Shown here one piece after another: positions 1 to 8,439 of a stretch of DNA of 27,421 nucleotides. Source of the stretch: SVQP01 sp045594445 (GTDB lineage Bacteria > Bacillota > Clostridia > Oscillospirales > CAG-272). The position numbers were made by a program, and so were the translations under genes. Numbering within the stretch: the stretch's first letter is position 1; each line of letters begins with the position of its first letter. The notes under the pieces were generated by a model. The model did no database searches. It was not told where the DNA came from and was given only the letters and a program-made list of their open reading frames with translations. The stretch lies in the NCBI GenBank assembly GCA_045594445.1, contig JAZNYL010000102.1:1-27421 (forward strand), given 5' to 3'.

Positions 1-818
1 ATTAAAGATGGAGTTGACGTGCTATGTACGTAATAATAAAAAAAACCATTAATTGGGAGGAGAATCGGCTGAATTGACCATGCATCCTCCACCAATATAT
101 CGATCAATTTATTCCAATCTTGAATATGCAAATATTCAAAATCAATTTCCAAATTGTCATTCTGAAGCGCAAAAGGATTGGCACCGTCAACAGTCATTCC
201 TTCATATAAAACAGGAAACATTCCAACATTTTTTGCACCTTGCACGTCTGCAACGATACTATCGCCGCAATACCACACTTTATCAGCAGACAATCCCGCT
301 TTTTGTAATGCAATATCAAACATCATACTATGTGGCTTTCTGAAGATGTAATCACTTGACACTAAAACAAATTCAAACTTGTTATTTGGAAGAAGTCTGT
401 CAAATAGCTTTTTCAAGGCATTACCCGAAAAGCAATTATTGCTTATTACGCCTGTCCGGATTCCTTTTGAATTGAGATAATCAAGCAGTTTATCAGCATC
501 AGGCATTATGGCACCTTGTGATATCCCGTTCATAATGATTTCTTCTGCCTCTTCTATTGATACAGAAAACGAAATATCCATATAGTTCATTGCTAATTTC
601 AAAAAATTATGCTCGTGAATCTCGATGATATTTCCTCGTTCCGCCTTGATCTTTGCAAATAATTCAATAATGGTTTGATCATATTCTTCAAATGAAATAT
701 TGCGCGGATTTCTGTTTATATATGGATAAATTGCCTTATTTCCATTTGACGTATTAAAGTTTGGCTGATATAGCAATGTGCGTCCATAATCAAAAATAAT
801 CATTTCAGGCTTTTGCAT
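1..818 (-). CDS. HAD-superfamily hydrolase, C-terminus beyond the window edge
   Basis: The frame opens with ATG at 818-816 behind a GGAGGTG ribosome site and stays open to base 1 (272 codons seen), so the stop lies outside the window. The HAD catalytic motifs are present in order: motif I FDYGRT with nucleophile Asp10, motif II VISNN with Ser126, motif III RKP with Lys161, and motif IV CGDSIVAD around residues 184-191. Motif I has Gly where most HAD phosphatases have the second Asp (DxD). The family mostly removes phosphate from small metabolites; the substrate cannot be told from sequence. The recognisable fold ends near residue 247, and the hydrophobic, Tyr-rich tail after that is unexplained. 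The DNA is clearly AT-richer than the rest of the window and uses ATA, AGA and TTA codons freely, which may mean transfer from elsewhere. Confidence 0.85.
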   Translation of the reverse strand, partial: MQKPEMIIFDYGRTLLYQPNFNTSNGNKAIYPYINRNPRNISFEEYDQTIIELFAKIKAERGNIIEIHEHNFLKLAMNYMDISFSVSIEEAEEIIMNGISQGAIMPDADKLLDYLNSKGIRTGVISNNCFSGNALKKLFDRLLPNNKFEFVLVSSDYIFRKPHSMMFDIALQKAGLSADKVWYCGDSIVADVQGAKNVGMFPVLYEGMTVDGANPFALQNDNLEIDFEYLHIQDWNKLIDILVEDAWSIQPILLPINGFFYYYVHSTSTPSL

Positions 819-901
819 TTCAACACCTCCGTTAATTTTTTCGTTCGTCTGATTGATCACATCAGTTTCGCTTTTGTATGACAAAAGGCATTGGGACAAA
901 T

Positions 902-976
902 GTAGGGCGGGGGTTTACTCCCGCTGCTTTATCGGCATAAATCTTTTGTGACAGCGGGAGCAAGCCCCCGCCCTAC
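902..976. repeat. 25-bp imperfect inverted repeat (REP-like palindrome)
   Basis: The arms at 902-926 and 952-976 match at 23 of 25 positions around a 25-nt loop; each begins with or ends in GTAGGGCGGGGG or its complement. The arms are very GC-rich inside AT-rich DNA. GC-rich palindromes with this GGGCGGGGG...CTCCCGC core are known as dispersed intergenic repeats in gut Clostridia; that link is recalled, not searched. The element lies between the predicted HAD promoter and the HAD start codon, so it would form a large hairpin in that leader. Confidence 0.8.
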
Positions 977-987
977 GAGGTAGTCCC

Positions 988-1016
988 ATTATAGCACAAA
1001 TCGGCAGAGGAAACAA
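988..1016 (-). promoter_or_regulatory. Sigma-A promoter for the HAD gene
   Basis: On the minus strand, TATAAT (993-988) is preceded by TG for an extended -10. A weaker -35, TTGTTT (1016-1011), lies exactly 17 nt upstream. The -35 sits in the loop of the neighbouring terminator hairpin. The predicted transcript starts near 981 and has a leader of about 160 nt containing the inverted repeat. Confidence 0.6.
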
Positions 1017-1029
1017 GTTCTCTGCCGAT
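1000..1029 (-). terminator. Intrinsic terminator after the ABC operon
   Basis: A perfect 10-bp stem (ATCGGCAGAG / CTCTGCCGAT) with a 10-nt loop lies 27 nt past the stop of the last ABC gene. The T-run is only TTT on the minus strand but TTTTT on the plus strand, so it could work in both directions. Confidence 0.6.
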
Positions 1030-1055
1030 TTTTCACTGATGCAGCGCAGTCTATG

Positions 1056-3302
1056 CTACATCATTCCTCCGGTTTTTTCCAGCGCGGCACGTGCCTGCGC
1101 CATAACCAGCTTGTAGTAAATGCCTTTTTGCTCGAGAAGCTCAACGTGCGTGCCGCATTCGGCAACCTCGCCGTGGTCAAGCACCAGGATGCGGTCTGCG
1201 TTACGCAGCGTGGAAAGACGGTGCGCAATGGCAAATACCGTGCGGTTTTCGGTCATGCCGTCAATCGCGTCCTGGATCAGCTTTTCGGTCTCGGTGTCAA
1301 GCGCCGCGGTTGCTTCGTCCAAGATCAAAATCTTGGGATTGTGGATCAGCGCACGCGCAATGGCTACGCGTTGTCTCTCGCCGCCCGAAAGGGAATAGCC
1401 CTTTTCGCCAACCACCGTATTGTATCCCTGCGGCAACGACATGATAAAGTCATGCGCGTTGGCGGCGCGCGCAGCGGCAATCACCTCTGCGTTGGTGGCG
1501 TGCGGCTTTGCGTAGCGGATGTTGTCGCGTACTGTGCCCGAAAACAGGTGTGTCTCCTGCAGCACCACGCCCATCTGCGAGCGCAAGGACGCTTGCTCGA
1601 TGTCCTTTGCGTTGATGCCGTCGAATTCAATGCAGCCCTCGGCAGGGTCGTAAAGACGCATGATCAGATTGATCAGCGTGGACTTTCCGCAGCCGGAGTG
1701 ACCGACAATGCCGATCATCTCGCCGGGACGAACCTCCAAGGAGACGTCCTTGAGCACGGGAGAAGCGCTCTCGTAGCCAAAGGTGACGTGCTTGACGCTG
1801 ACCGCACCCGACAGCTTGACGTGCTGCGGCTTTGCAACGTCCGCAATTTCGGGCTGTTCCTCCATGATCTCCATGATCTTTCCAAACGAGGTCATGAATT
1901 CTGAAATGTTACGCGGAATGGTGGTGATCTGCATCAGGGGCGCGTAAATGATGCTTGTGTAGGTATTGAAGCGGTTGAGCGTACCAACGCCCAGCGCGCC
2001 GCGGAACAAAAGCAGGTTACCGTGCCACAGAATCAGATAGCTGCCAAGGCGCATGATGAACGCAAGCACGGGGAATACCGTATCAAACAGCTTTGCGTTG
2101 GAGTAGTTTTGTACCGCCTGCTTTTCGGTGCAGTCGGCAAAGGTCTCAATCGCACTCTGCTCGCGGCCGTAGGTCTTGACCACGCGGATACCGCTCAAGG
2201 TGTCCTGCAGGGTCAGATTGGTGTGTCTGCCCAAAATCCATGCGCGGCGGTTGCGCAGCTTCATCTTGTCGCGGAATTTCCAGATTGCAAAAAGCACGAT
2301 GGGCAGGGGCAGGAAAATATACAGAGCCAGCATGGGCACACCCAGGCGGAAGCTCATGGTCACGATCAGAATAAAGCCCACGATAAACGAGACGAACTGC
2401 GCAAAATAGGTGGGCAACAGGTGTACGATAAAGTTTTGCACCACGTTGACGTCGTTGTTGATACGTCCCATCAGGTCACCTGTGGACTTTTTCTGCACCG
2501 ACGCCATGGAAAGCATCTGGATCTTTTCAAAGAGCAGCGTGCGCAGCATACGCGTAAAGCGCGCGCCCGTAACGGCAGAAATGCGGCTTTGCACGATATT
2601 GAGAATACGGTGCAGCACGTCGATTGATACGATGGCGCCCGAAATCAGTAAGAACATCCAAAGCCAATCCTGCCAGTTGTCCATTGAGAGCGGATGCTCG
2701 GCAAGAATGTAATCGTTGATCAGGGATTCCTGAAAAATGGGGGCAATAAAGGTCAGGCAAAGCGCCACGGCTGCCGTCATCAGCGGTGCCATGATCCAGA
2801 GTCTCATGCCCTTGGTCATGCGCCAGAGCGTGGTATAGATCTTCTTTTTGTCCTGACAGTAGGGGCAGAGCTGGGTGTTGCGGATAAAGGGCCTGCCGCA
2901 TTTGGGGCAGTAGCGCTCCGGCTCGTCGCTGGTGGGCAGGTTTTCGGTAATGCCCGCGGCCACCTTGTTGCAGCCCTGCGCCAAGATGGTGTAGCGCACA
3001 AGGCTGCGTCCTGTGGAAAAGCGGCAGAGCAGCATGGAATTTCCGTCGAATTTGCCGTAGAACGCGGCACAGCCGTACAGCTGCTCGACAGAGAAATCGC
3101 TCATGCGGCAAATTTCCCAAGAATCGATCAAAGCGCCGTCCTGCAGCTTGTAAAGATGCTCAGGGGTTAGCACCATGTAGCCGTTCACCATGCGCTGCTC
3201 GTCGTATTCAAAGGGAATACAGTAAAGAATCTGCTCGTCCTTGACTCCTTGCGCGTCAAGCGCTTGGCGGTCGGCCAAGGGGAGCTCGTAAATCAGCTTC
3301 AT
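1056..3302 (-). CDS. ABC exporter half-transporter with N-terminal zinc ribbon
   Basis: A 748-residue ABC exporter with its own ATPase. Residues 1-125 form an N-terminal domain of unknown fold, followed by a zinc ribbon with Cys132, Cys135, Cys146 and Cys149 (CPKC...CPYC). The six-helix exporter membrane domain spans about 165-470. The nucleotide-binding domain has Walker A GHSGCGKST (534-542), Q-loop Gln582, signature LSGGE (638-642), Walker B ILILDE (658-663) and H-loop His694, so it should be active. It is the third gene of the operon, 12 nt after the DUF1854 gene, and probably pairs with the first gene's product as a heterodimer. The substrate is unknown. NCBI links DUF1854 proteins and their ABC partners in some bacteria with cyanophycin metabolism, but no cyanophycin gene is seen here. 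Confidence 0.9.
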   Translation of the reverse strand: MKLIYELPLADRQALDAQGVKDEQILYCIPFEYDEQRMVNGYMVLTPEHLYKLQDGALIDSWEICRMSDFSVEQLYGCAAFYGKFDGNSMLLCRFSTGRSLVRYTILAQGCNKVAAGITENLPTSDEPERYCPKCGRPFIRNTQLCPYCQDKKKIYTTLWRMTKGMRLWIMAPLMTAAVALCLTFIAPIFQESLINDYILAEHPLSMDNWQDWLWMFLLISGAIVSIDVLHRILNIVQSRISAVTGARFTRMLRTLLFEKIQMLSMASVQKKSTGDLMGRINNDVNVVQNFIVHLLPTYFAQFVSFIVGFILIVTMSFRLGVPMLALYIFLPLPIVLFAIWKFRDKMKLRNRRAWILGRHTNLTLQDTLSGIRVVKTYGREQSAIETFADCTEKQAVQNYSNAKLFDTVFPVLAFIMRLGSYLILWHGNLLLFRGALGVGTLNRFNTYTSIIYAPLMQITTIPRNISEFMTSFGKIMEIMEEQPEIADVAKPQHVKLSGAVSVKHVTFGYESASPVLKDVSLEVRPGEMIGIVGHSGCGKSTLINLIMRLYDPAEGCIEFDGINAKDIEQASLRSQMGVVLQETHLFSGTVRDNIRYAKPHATNAEVIAAARAANAHDFIMSLPQGYNTVVGEKGYSLSGGERQRVAIARALIHNPKILILDEATAALDTETEKLIQDAIDGMTENRTVFAIAHRLSTLRNADRILVLDHGEVAECGTHVELLEQKGIYYKLVMAQARAALEKTGGMM

Positions 3303-3314
3303 AAAAAGGCCTCC

Positions 3315-3860
3315 TTACAGATAGATCTCTATCTTCTTACGGCTGGCCTTATCCAGCGCATCGGGATCGGTAACGCAGAAGCAGTTGCCGTCAATGTCAT
3401 ACATGAAAACTCTGCCGTCCTCCAAGGTGCGGAAGCTGCCCGAGGGATTGGCCATGATGAACTCGGAGCGGCCTGCGTTGGTGGTCACGTCAAAGTACAG
3501 GTAACCGAATTTTTCGTGAAGCGAATGGATCTTTTTGATCTCGGGGGTAAAGTAGCGGCGATCAAGCTCGCAAAGCAGCAGCTCCTGCGTGCGCTCGTCA
3601 AAGTCTGCCATACGCTCAATCATACCGATCTCCTCGCCCTTGCCGTGCTTTTTGGTGTCGGGCTCGCGGATGCAGATATAGAGGTCGGGATCGGTGATGG
3701 GGAAGGCGCGGATGGGGATCACGCGCTCAAAATGCTCCTCGGTGCCGTCGGGCTGTGTGACCGAAAGCGAGAGAAGCCCGCCTGCGGAAAGAGAAAACGT
3801 GGCATTATCCGGTGTCAGCGCGATGGATACGCGCTTATCAAAAAGTGATTTTTCTTGCAT
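3315..3860 (-). CDS. DUF1854 family protein
   Basis: A 181-residue soluble protein with no signal peptide or membrane helix. It matches the DUF1854 pattern as I remember it: IPIRAFPITDPDLYI near residue 55, an EIGMIERMADFDERT stretch, ELDRRYFTPEI in the middle, and DIDGNCF near the end. I placed the start at ATG 3860 because GGAGG lies 8 nt upstream; the frame is open further upstream but lacks a ribosome site. It sits between two ABC half-transporter genes and is probably a cytoplasmic partner or regulator of that transporter. The biochemical function of DUF1854 is unknown to me. A short GCCGC/GCGGC hairpin lies in the 77-nt gap before it. Confidence 0.85.
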   Translation of the reverse strand: MQEKSLFDKRVSIALTPDNATFSLSAGGLLSLSVTQPDGTEEHFERVIPIRAFPITDPDLYICIREPDTKKHGKGEEIGMIERMADFDERTQELLLCELDRRYFTPEIKKIHSLHEKFGYLYFDVTTNAGRSEFIMANPSGSFRTLEDGRVFMYDIDGNCFCVTDPDALDKASRKKIEIYL

Positions 3861-3937
3861 GGTAATCCTCCATGCCGCCATGCGGCGGCTCAATTCGTTT
3901 TGCGGGATAGGTTAAAGCACAGAGTGAATTATTACGC

Positions 3938-6244
3938 TTACTTGCCTTCCATAACCTTGGTCATCTGTTCGTTTTGCAGCGTCCAGAGCTTATAATAAAC
4001 GCCCTGGGCCTCCATCAACTCCTGTTGCGTGCCCATTTCCACAAGCTCGCCGTTTTCCATGGCCATGATGTAGTTGCAATTTTTGAGCGTGGAGAGTCGA
4101 TGCGCAATGCTGATGCTGGTCTTGCCCTGGATCAGCTTGTCGATGGCGGTGCTGATCTGGTGCTCGGTCTCGGTATCCATGGCTGCGGTCGCCTCGTCAA
4201 GGATCAGGATTGCGGGATCAAGCAGCAGCGCACGCGCGATGGATACGCGCTGACGCTCACCGCCCGAAAGCGAACGCGAGCCGATGCCCACGCGGGTTTC
4301 GTAGCCCTCGGGGAGATTCATAATAAAGTCGTGCGCGTTGGCCGCACGAGCCGCTGCGATGACCTCGTCCATGGTGGCATCCGGCTTGCCGTAGCGGATG
4401 TTGTCCGCAATCGTACCGCGGAAGATAAAGATCTCCTGCGAAACGATGGCAATGCCGCCGCGCAGCGAGGAGGATTTGATCTGCTTGACGTCCACGCCGT
4501 CAATGGCGACGCTGCCGCTGACCACGTCGTACATACGCGTGATCAGATTAGCAATGGTGGATTTGCCGCTGCCCGTGTGGCCCACAAGGCCGATGCGGTC
4601 GCCTGCGTGAATGGTAAAGGAAACGTTTTTGAGAATGGGGCGGTTGGGATTGTAGTGGAATCCCACGTCCTTGAATTCAATATCTCCCTTGATCTCTGTC
4701 AGCTCCACGGCGTCTGGCGCGTCGGTGATATCGGGCACCATATCCTGCACCTCAAACATGCGCTGCGCGCTGTTGAGCGTGTCGGTCAGCATATTGGTAA
4801 ATTGCGAGAAAAAGTTCAGAGGGGCAAAGATCATGCCCATGTAGCCGATAAAGGTGGTCAGCTCACCGTAGCTCATGTGCTCGCCAATGACCTGAATACC
4901 GCCCACGCCCCAGACCATGTTGCCGAATACGCCAATGATCAGCGAAATGACGGGGAAGATGGAAAGCGCGATCAGGTTAGAGCGCAGATTGGCATTCATC
5001 AGCTTGGTGGAATAGCCAAAGAACTGGTGCGTTTCGTTGTCCTCCTTGGCAAACGCCTTGACTACGCGGATGCCCGAAAGAGAATCGTTGAGCACGCCGT
5101 TGAGCGAGGAGGAGGCGCGCCATGCGCGCGAGAAGGAACGCCACAGATGCGGCAGACGGTACTTGAAGATCAGCACGATGACGGGAACCGGCAAAAGGAT
5201 CATGAGCGTCAGCCAGGGGTTGAGGATCATGAGCACGATGGTAAGCCCGATAAACTGCAGCGCGTGTACGATCAGATAGGGTACGCCGTTGATAAAGAAA
5301 TTGCGCACCTTTTCGGCATCGTAATTGACGCGGTTGATCAGTCTGCCCGTGGGCTGCTGATTGAAATAGGAGAGAGAGAGGCGGTTCATGGCGCGGAAGA
5401 TGTCGTTCTTCATGCGCTTGGTCACCTGCGTGGACATGTAGGCGTTTGCGCGGTTTTGCACGATGCCGATGAAAAGAGAGAGCACGGCAAGACCGATGAT
5501 CACGCCCACCAAAATGTAAACGTACTTTTCCTCTCGCATGCTGCCCGTGGGAGAGATGACTTGATCGTAGAGCACCTGGCCCGAAATGACGGGGGAGATC
5601 AGTGAGATGGCGGTGGAGAGCAAAAGACAGATGGTCACGATAACCAGCTGGAGCTTGAAGGGGGTAAAATAGCCAAGCAGACGACGCAGCGTGCCTTTTT
5701 TGTTGGCGCAGCCCTTGCAGATGCGGCGCAGCGGATCGTCAAAGGGCTTGCCGCACTTGGGGCATTTGGCGTTGAACTGCTCAAAGATGGGGTCCTGTTC
5801 GCCAATCTCCTCACCGCGTGCAAGTCGCTCCCAGATATTGACAAAGGCAAGCAGCTTGCGCTTGCAGGTGTTGGTGCAAAAGCCGATGACCTCCGACCTC
5901 CCGCGCGCATCGTACTCTGCACGGATGGGCGCAAACTCCTCGTCTGTCATCTCGCCGCGCTCGGGCGGCAGATCGTCCGATTTGTGCATGGTGGCGGTCA
6001 GACGGTTGGTGGTGGTAAAGTTGTCAATGCTCGGATCACTCAACTGCGCAAGGGTAAAGCACTCCACCTTGTCGGTAATGCGGTACAGCATGCCGTTTTG
6101 TGCACTGACGGCAAGATATACCTGTCCGAACTGTGCGTCAAGTCCGAGATCCATATAAAAGGCGACGTCGATCTGCTCGGGGTCAATCCCCGCATCCCGC
6201 AGAGCCGTTAAGGCGTTGTCCGATAGCGTATCAAGCGGTAACAT
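3938..6244 (-). CDS. ABC exporter half-transporter with N-terminal zinc ribbon, first gene of operon
   Basis: A 768-residue ABC exporter. The start is ATG 6244, with AAAGGAG 8 nt upstream; 22 more codons are open but have no ribosome site. A 160-residue N-terminal region comes first, with an extra CTNTC pair (Cys123, Cys127). The zinc ribbon follows with Cys161, Cys164, Cys176 and Cys179. Membrane helices run from about 195 to 475. The ATPase has Walker A GHTGSGKST (555-563), LSGGE (659-663), Walker B ILDE (681-684) and the H-loop in AHRLST. It shares architecture with the third gene of the operon but the two differ widely in sequence, as expected for heterodimer halves. Substrate and direction are inferred only from the exporter fold. 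Confidence 0.9.
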   Translation of the reverse strand: MLPLDTLSDNALTALRDAGIDPEQIDVAFYMDLGLDAQFGQVYLAVSAQNGMLYRITDKVECFTLAQLSDPSIDNFTTTNRLTATMHKSDDLPPERGEMTDEEFAPIRAEYDARGRSEVIGFCTNTCKRKLLAFVNIWERLARGEEIGEQDPIFEQFNAKCPKCGKPFDDPLRRICKGCANKKGTLRRLLGYFTPFKLQLVIVTICLLLSTAISLISPVISGQVLYDQVISPTGSMREEKYVYILVGVIIGLAVLSLFIGIVQNRANAYMSTQVTKRMKNDIFRAMNRLSLSYFNQQPTGRLINRVNYDAEKVRNFFINGVPYLIVHALQFIGLTIVLMILNPWLTLMILLPVPVIVLIFKYRLPHLWRSFSRAWRASSSLNGVLNDSLSGIRVVKAFAKEDNETHQFFGYSTKLMNANLRSNLIALSIFPVISLIIGVFGNMVWGVGGIQVIGEHMSYGELTTFIGYMGMIFAPLNFFSQFTNMLTDTLNSAQRMFEVQDMVPDITDAPDAVELTEIKGDIEFKDVGFHYNPNRPILKNVSFTIHAGDRIGLVGHTGSGKSTIANLITRMYDVVSGSVAIDGVDVKQIKSSSLRGGIAIVSQEIFIFRGTIADNIRYGKPDATMDEVIAAARAANAHDFIMNLPEGYETRVGIGSRSLSGGERQRVSIARALLLDPAILILDEATAAMDTETEHQISTAIDKLIQGKTSISIAHRLSTLKNCNYIMAMENGELVEMGTQQELMEAQGVYYKLWTLQNEQMTKVMEGK

Positions 6245-6281
6245 CAAACACACTCCTTTCGGAAAAAGAAAATGTTTCAAT

Positions 6282-6310
6282 ATACTAACATATAAATAAA
6301 ATACTTTCAA
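6282..6310 (-). promoter_or_regulatory. Sigma-A promoter for the ABC-DUF1854-ABC operon
   Basis: On the minus strand, TTGAAA (6310-6305), a 17-nt spacer and TAGTAT (6287-6282) with TG before the -10. A second candidate lies upstream: TTGTTT (6352-6347), 17 nt, TATCAT (6329-6324), also with extended TG. The operon may have tandem promoters; the nearer one gives a leader of about 30 nt. Both lie in the divergent region shared with cysK. Confidence 0.5.
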
Positions 6311-6455
6311 GTGACTTCAACCAATGATATCATAAACCGCCCTCAAAAACAACCCTTTTGACAAATTTTAACTTGGGCTATAACGTCAAAATGTGTTGCT
6401 CGGAATGTAAATTTATGGGCAATTTGCCAAAATCACCTTTCCTTTTTGCGACGTA

Positions 6456-6484
6456 TTGAAAAATGGATAAAAATATGCTATAAT
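6456..6484 (+). promoter_or_regulatory. Sigma-A promoter for cysK
   Basis: TTGAAA (6456-6461), 17-nt spacer, TATAAT (6479-6484), with TG one base before the -10. The start codon lies about 25 nt past the expected start site, leaving no room for an S-box or T-box leader. Confidence 0.8.
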
Positions 6485-6514
6485 AAGTATCTCAGTTTTT
6501 CGGGAGGTGAGGAC

Positions 6515-7414
6515 ATGATCGGAAATACACCCTTGATTGCGCTGCAGCGCATGCAGCAGATGCAGAATTGGCAGGCAGAGGTGCTTGCAAAATGCGAGTG
6601 GTGCAACCCCGCGGGCTCCGCTAAGGACAGAGCCGTGAAATTCATGCTGGAGGACGCGATTGCCAAGGGCAGGCTGGCCAAGGGCGGTACGGTCGTGGAA
6701 TCCACCTCGGGAAACACGGGCATTGCGCTGGCAGCGCAGGCCTCTGCCATGGGCATTGAGGCGGTGATCGTCATGCCTGACAGCATGTCAAGGGAGCGCA
6801 TCTCCTTGATGCGTGCACGCGGTGCGCGCGTGGTATTAACTCCCGCAGCGCTTGGCATGCAGGGCGCACTTGCAGAGGCGGAGAGAATCGTGGCGAGCAC
6901 AGAGGGCGCGATCATGCTGGGGCAGTTTGATAATCCCGCAAACGCGCAGGCACATTACCTGACCACAGGACCCGAGATGCTTGCACAGACGGGCGGGAAG
7001 CTGGACGCTCTGGTCGCGTGCGTTGGCACGGGCGGTACGCTGAGCGGTACGGGCAAGTACCTAAAGGAAAACATCCCGGGGCTGCGCGTATATGCCGTTG
7101 AGCCTGCCGAGTCGCCGTTGCTTTCGGGTGGCGTTGCGGGTGCGCACGGCATTCAGGGCATAGGCGCCAATTTTATTCCGAGCGTGCTGGACAGAACCGT
7201 TTACGATGAGGTCCTGACCGTGACCACCGAGCAGGCCATGGCGTTTTGCAAGCTGCTTGGCAAGACCGAGGGACTGCTTGGCGGCATTTCGTCCGGAGCG
7301 GCGTTGGCTGCAGCGGATGCGCTTGCACGCAGCGCGGATATGGCAGGCAAGAGAATTGCCGTGATCTTGCCCGATGGGGGAGAGAGATATTTATCAACCG
7401 GGCTTTATGACTGA
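6515..7414 (+). CDS. cysK: Cysteine synthase (O-acetylserine sulfhydrylase)
   Basis: A 299-residue fold-type II PLP enzyme that joins sulfide to O-acetylserine to give cysteine in the cytoplasm. The start is ATG 6515 after GGGAGGTGAGG, so the protein begins right at the family's IGNTPL motif and lacks about ten N-terminal residues found in E. coli CysK. The PLP lysine is Lys37 in NPAGSAKDRA. The substrate loop TSGNTG is at 64-69, and the phosphate-binding GTGGT is in VACVGTGGTLSG. A close relative such as cystathionine beta-synthase or another O-acetylserine-using enzyme cannot be excluded, but length and motifs favour CysK. It is followed after 22 nt by a PLP-vitamer kinase in what looks like one transcript. 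Confidence 0.9.
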   Translation: MIGNTPLIALQRMQQMQNWQAEVLAKCEWCNPAGSAKDRAVKFMLEDAIAKGRLAKGGTVVESTSGNTGIALAAQASAMGIEAVIVMPDSMSRERISLMRARGARVVLTPAALGMQGALAEAERIVASTEGAIMLGQFDNPANAQAHYLTTGPEMLAQTGGKLDALVACVGTGGTLSGTGKYLKENIPGLRVYAVEPAESPLLSGGVAGAHGIQGIGANFIPSVLDRTVYDEVLTVTTEQAMAFCKLLGKTEGLLGGISSGAALAAADALARSADMAGKRIAVILPDGGERYLSTGLYD

Positions 7415-7436
7415 AAGTTGAAAAGAGGATAGAAAC

Positions 7437-8264
7437 ATGAAAAGAATTGTAACCGTGCAGGACATTTCCTGCGTTGGCAAGTGCTCGCTGACCGTGGCGT
7501 TGCCCATCATTTCGGCTATGGGCGTGGAGGCTGCCATTCTGCCTACCGCCGTGCTGTCCACGCATACAGCCTTCAAAAAGGGCTTTACCTTACACGACCT
7601 GACGGGGGAGATCGCTCCCATCACCGCGCATTGGAAGAGCGAGGGCATTGATTTTGACGCGATCTACACAGGTTATCTTGCGTCGTTTGATCAGATCGAT
7701 CTGGTCAAGCAGATGGCCAAGGATTTTCCGAGTGCGCTTTTGTTCGTTGACCCCGCCATGGGTGACAACGGCAAGTTATATTACGGCTTTGACGAGGCGT
7801 TTGCCAAGAAGATGGCCGAGCTTTGCGCCGTGGCCGATATCATCGTGCCTAATATGACCGAGGCTTCGTTTATGCTGGGCATTCCTTACGTATCCGAGGG
7901 ATATAGCGAGGAGTACATCAAGGACGTTTTGCGCAAGCTTTGCGCCATGGGTGCAAAAAAGGCCGCGCTGACAGGCGTCAGCCTTGATGCAGGAAAGACC
8001 GGCGTGATGGCTTACGACAGCGAGAGCGGTGAATTTTTCTCGTATTATCACGACCGCATTCCCGTGCAGTATCACGGTACGGGCGACGTGTTTGCCTCCG
8101 CCTGCGTGGGGGCCCTGTCCAGAGGAAAGAGCCTTGAAGAGGCGCTGGTGATTGCTGCGGACTATACCTATGAGAGCATCCGCCTGACCGAGGCCGAGCC
8201 CGGACACAACTGGTATGGCGTCAATTTTGAGCAGGCGGTGCCGATGTTGCTCAAAAGCCTTTGA
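7437..8264 (+). CDS. pdxK: Pyridoxal/pyridoxamine kinase
   Basis: A 275-residue ribokinase-fold enzyme that phosphorylates B6 vitamers with ATP to supply pyridoxal phosphate. The N-terminus TVQDISCVGKCSLTVALP is typical of the Firmicutes pyridoxamine kinases. The ATP-site DPAMGD is at 105-110 and the anion-hole/catalytic GTGD at 214-217, with Asp217 as the base. Length fits the PdxK/PdxY family (about 280). It follows cysK closely with an AGAGGAT ribosome site and ends just before a strong terminator, so the pair probably forms a two-gene operon linking cofactor salvage to a PLP enzyme. The preferred vitamer (PL, PM or PN) cannot be read from sequence. Confidence 0.87.
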   Translation: MKRIVTVQDISCVGKCSLTVALPIISAMGVEAAILPTAVLSTHTAFKKGFTLHDLTGEIAPITAHWKSEGIDFDAIYTGYLASFDQIDLVKQMAKDFPSALLFVDPAMGDNGKLYYGFDEAFAKKMAELCAVADIIVPNMTEASFMLGIPYVSEGYSEEYIKDVLRKLCAMGAKKAALTGVSLDAGKTGVMAYDSESGEFFSYYHDRIPVQYHGTGDVFASACVGALSRGKSLEEALVIAADYTYESIRLTEAEPGHNWYGVNFEQAVPMLLKSL

Positions 8265-8290
8265 GCAGCTGCAAATGCAGCATAACGGTT

Positions 8291-8330
8291 GAAAATCCTT
8301 GCCAAGGGGCAAGGATTTTCTTCTTTTTTT
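8291..8330 (+). terminator. Terminator of the cysK-pdxK operon
   Basis: A perfect 13-bp stem (GAAAATCCTTGCC / GGCAAGGATTTTC) with an AAGG tetraloop, followed by TTC and seven T. Confidence 0.95.
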
Positions 8331-8360
8331 GCATATTCTGTGATTTTGTCGCCAAAGTCC

Positions 8361-8389
8361 TTGATTTTTGGCGGCCGATTTGGTATAAT
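8361..8389 (+). promoter_or_regulatory. Sigma-A promoter of the dCMP deaminase operon
   Basis: TTGATT (8361-8366), 17-nt spacer, TATAAT (8384-8389) with extended TG. A small GGGGG/CCCCC hairpin (8410-8425) sits just upstream of the AAGGAG ribosome site of the first gene. Confidence 0.75.
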
Positions 8390-8439
8390 AAACTGAATGA
8401 TTATATCGTGGGGGAGAATGCCCCCGAGAAGGAGATATT

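Noticed and set aside
53..343. 96-codon plus-strand frame at the left edge
   Set aside because: It is antisense to the HAD gene, whose four motifs are intact.
3974..5605. 543-codon open frame on the plus strand
   Set aside because: It is antisense to the first ABC exporter gene, which has complete motifs; the product is His/Arg-rich with no domain and no ribosome site.
6362..6514. Riboswitch or T-box ahead of cysK
   Set aside because: The predicted start site leaves only about 25 nt of leader, too short for an S-box or T-box.
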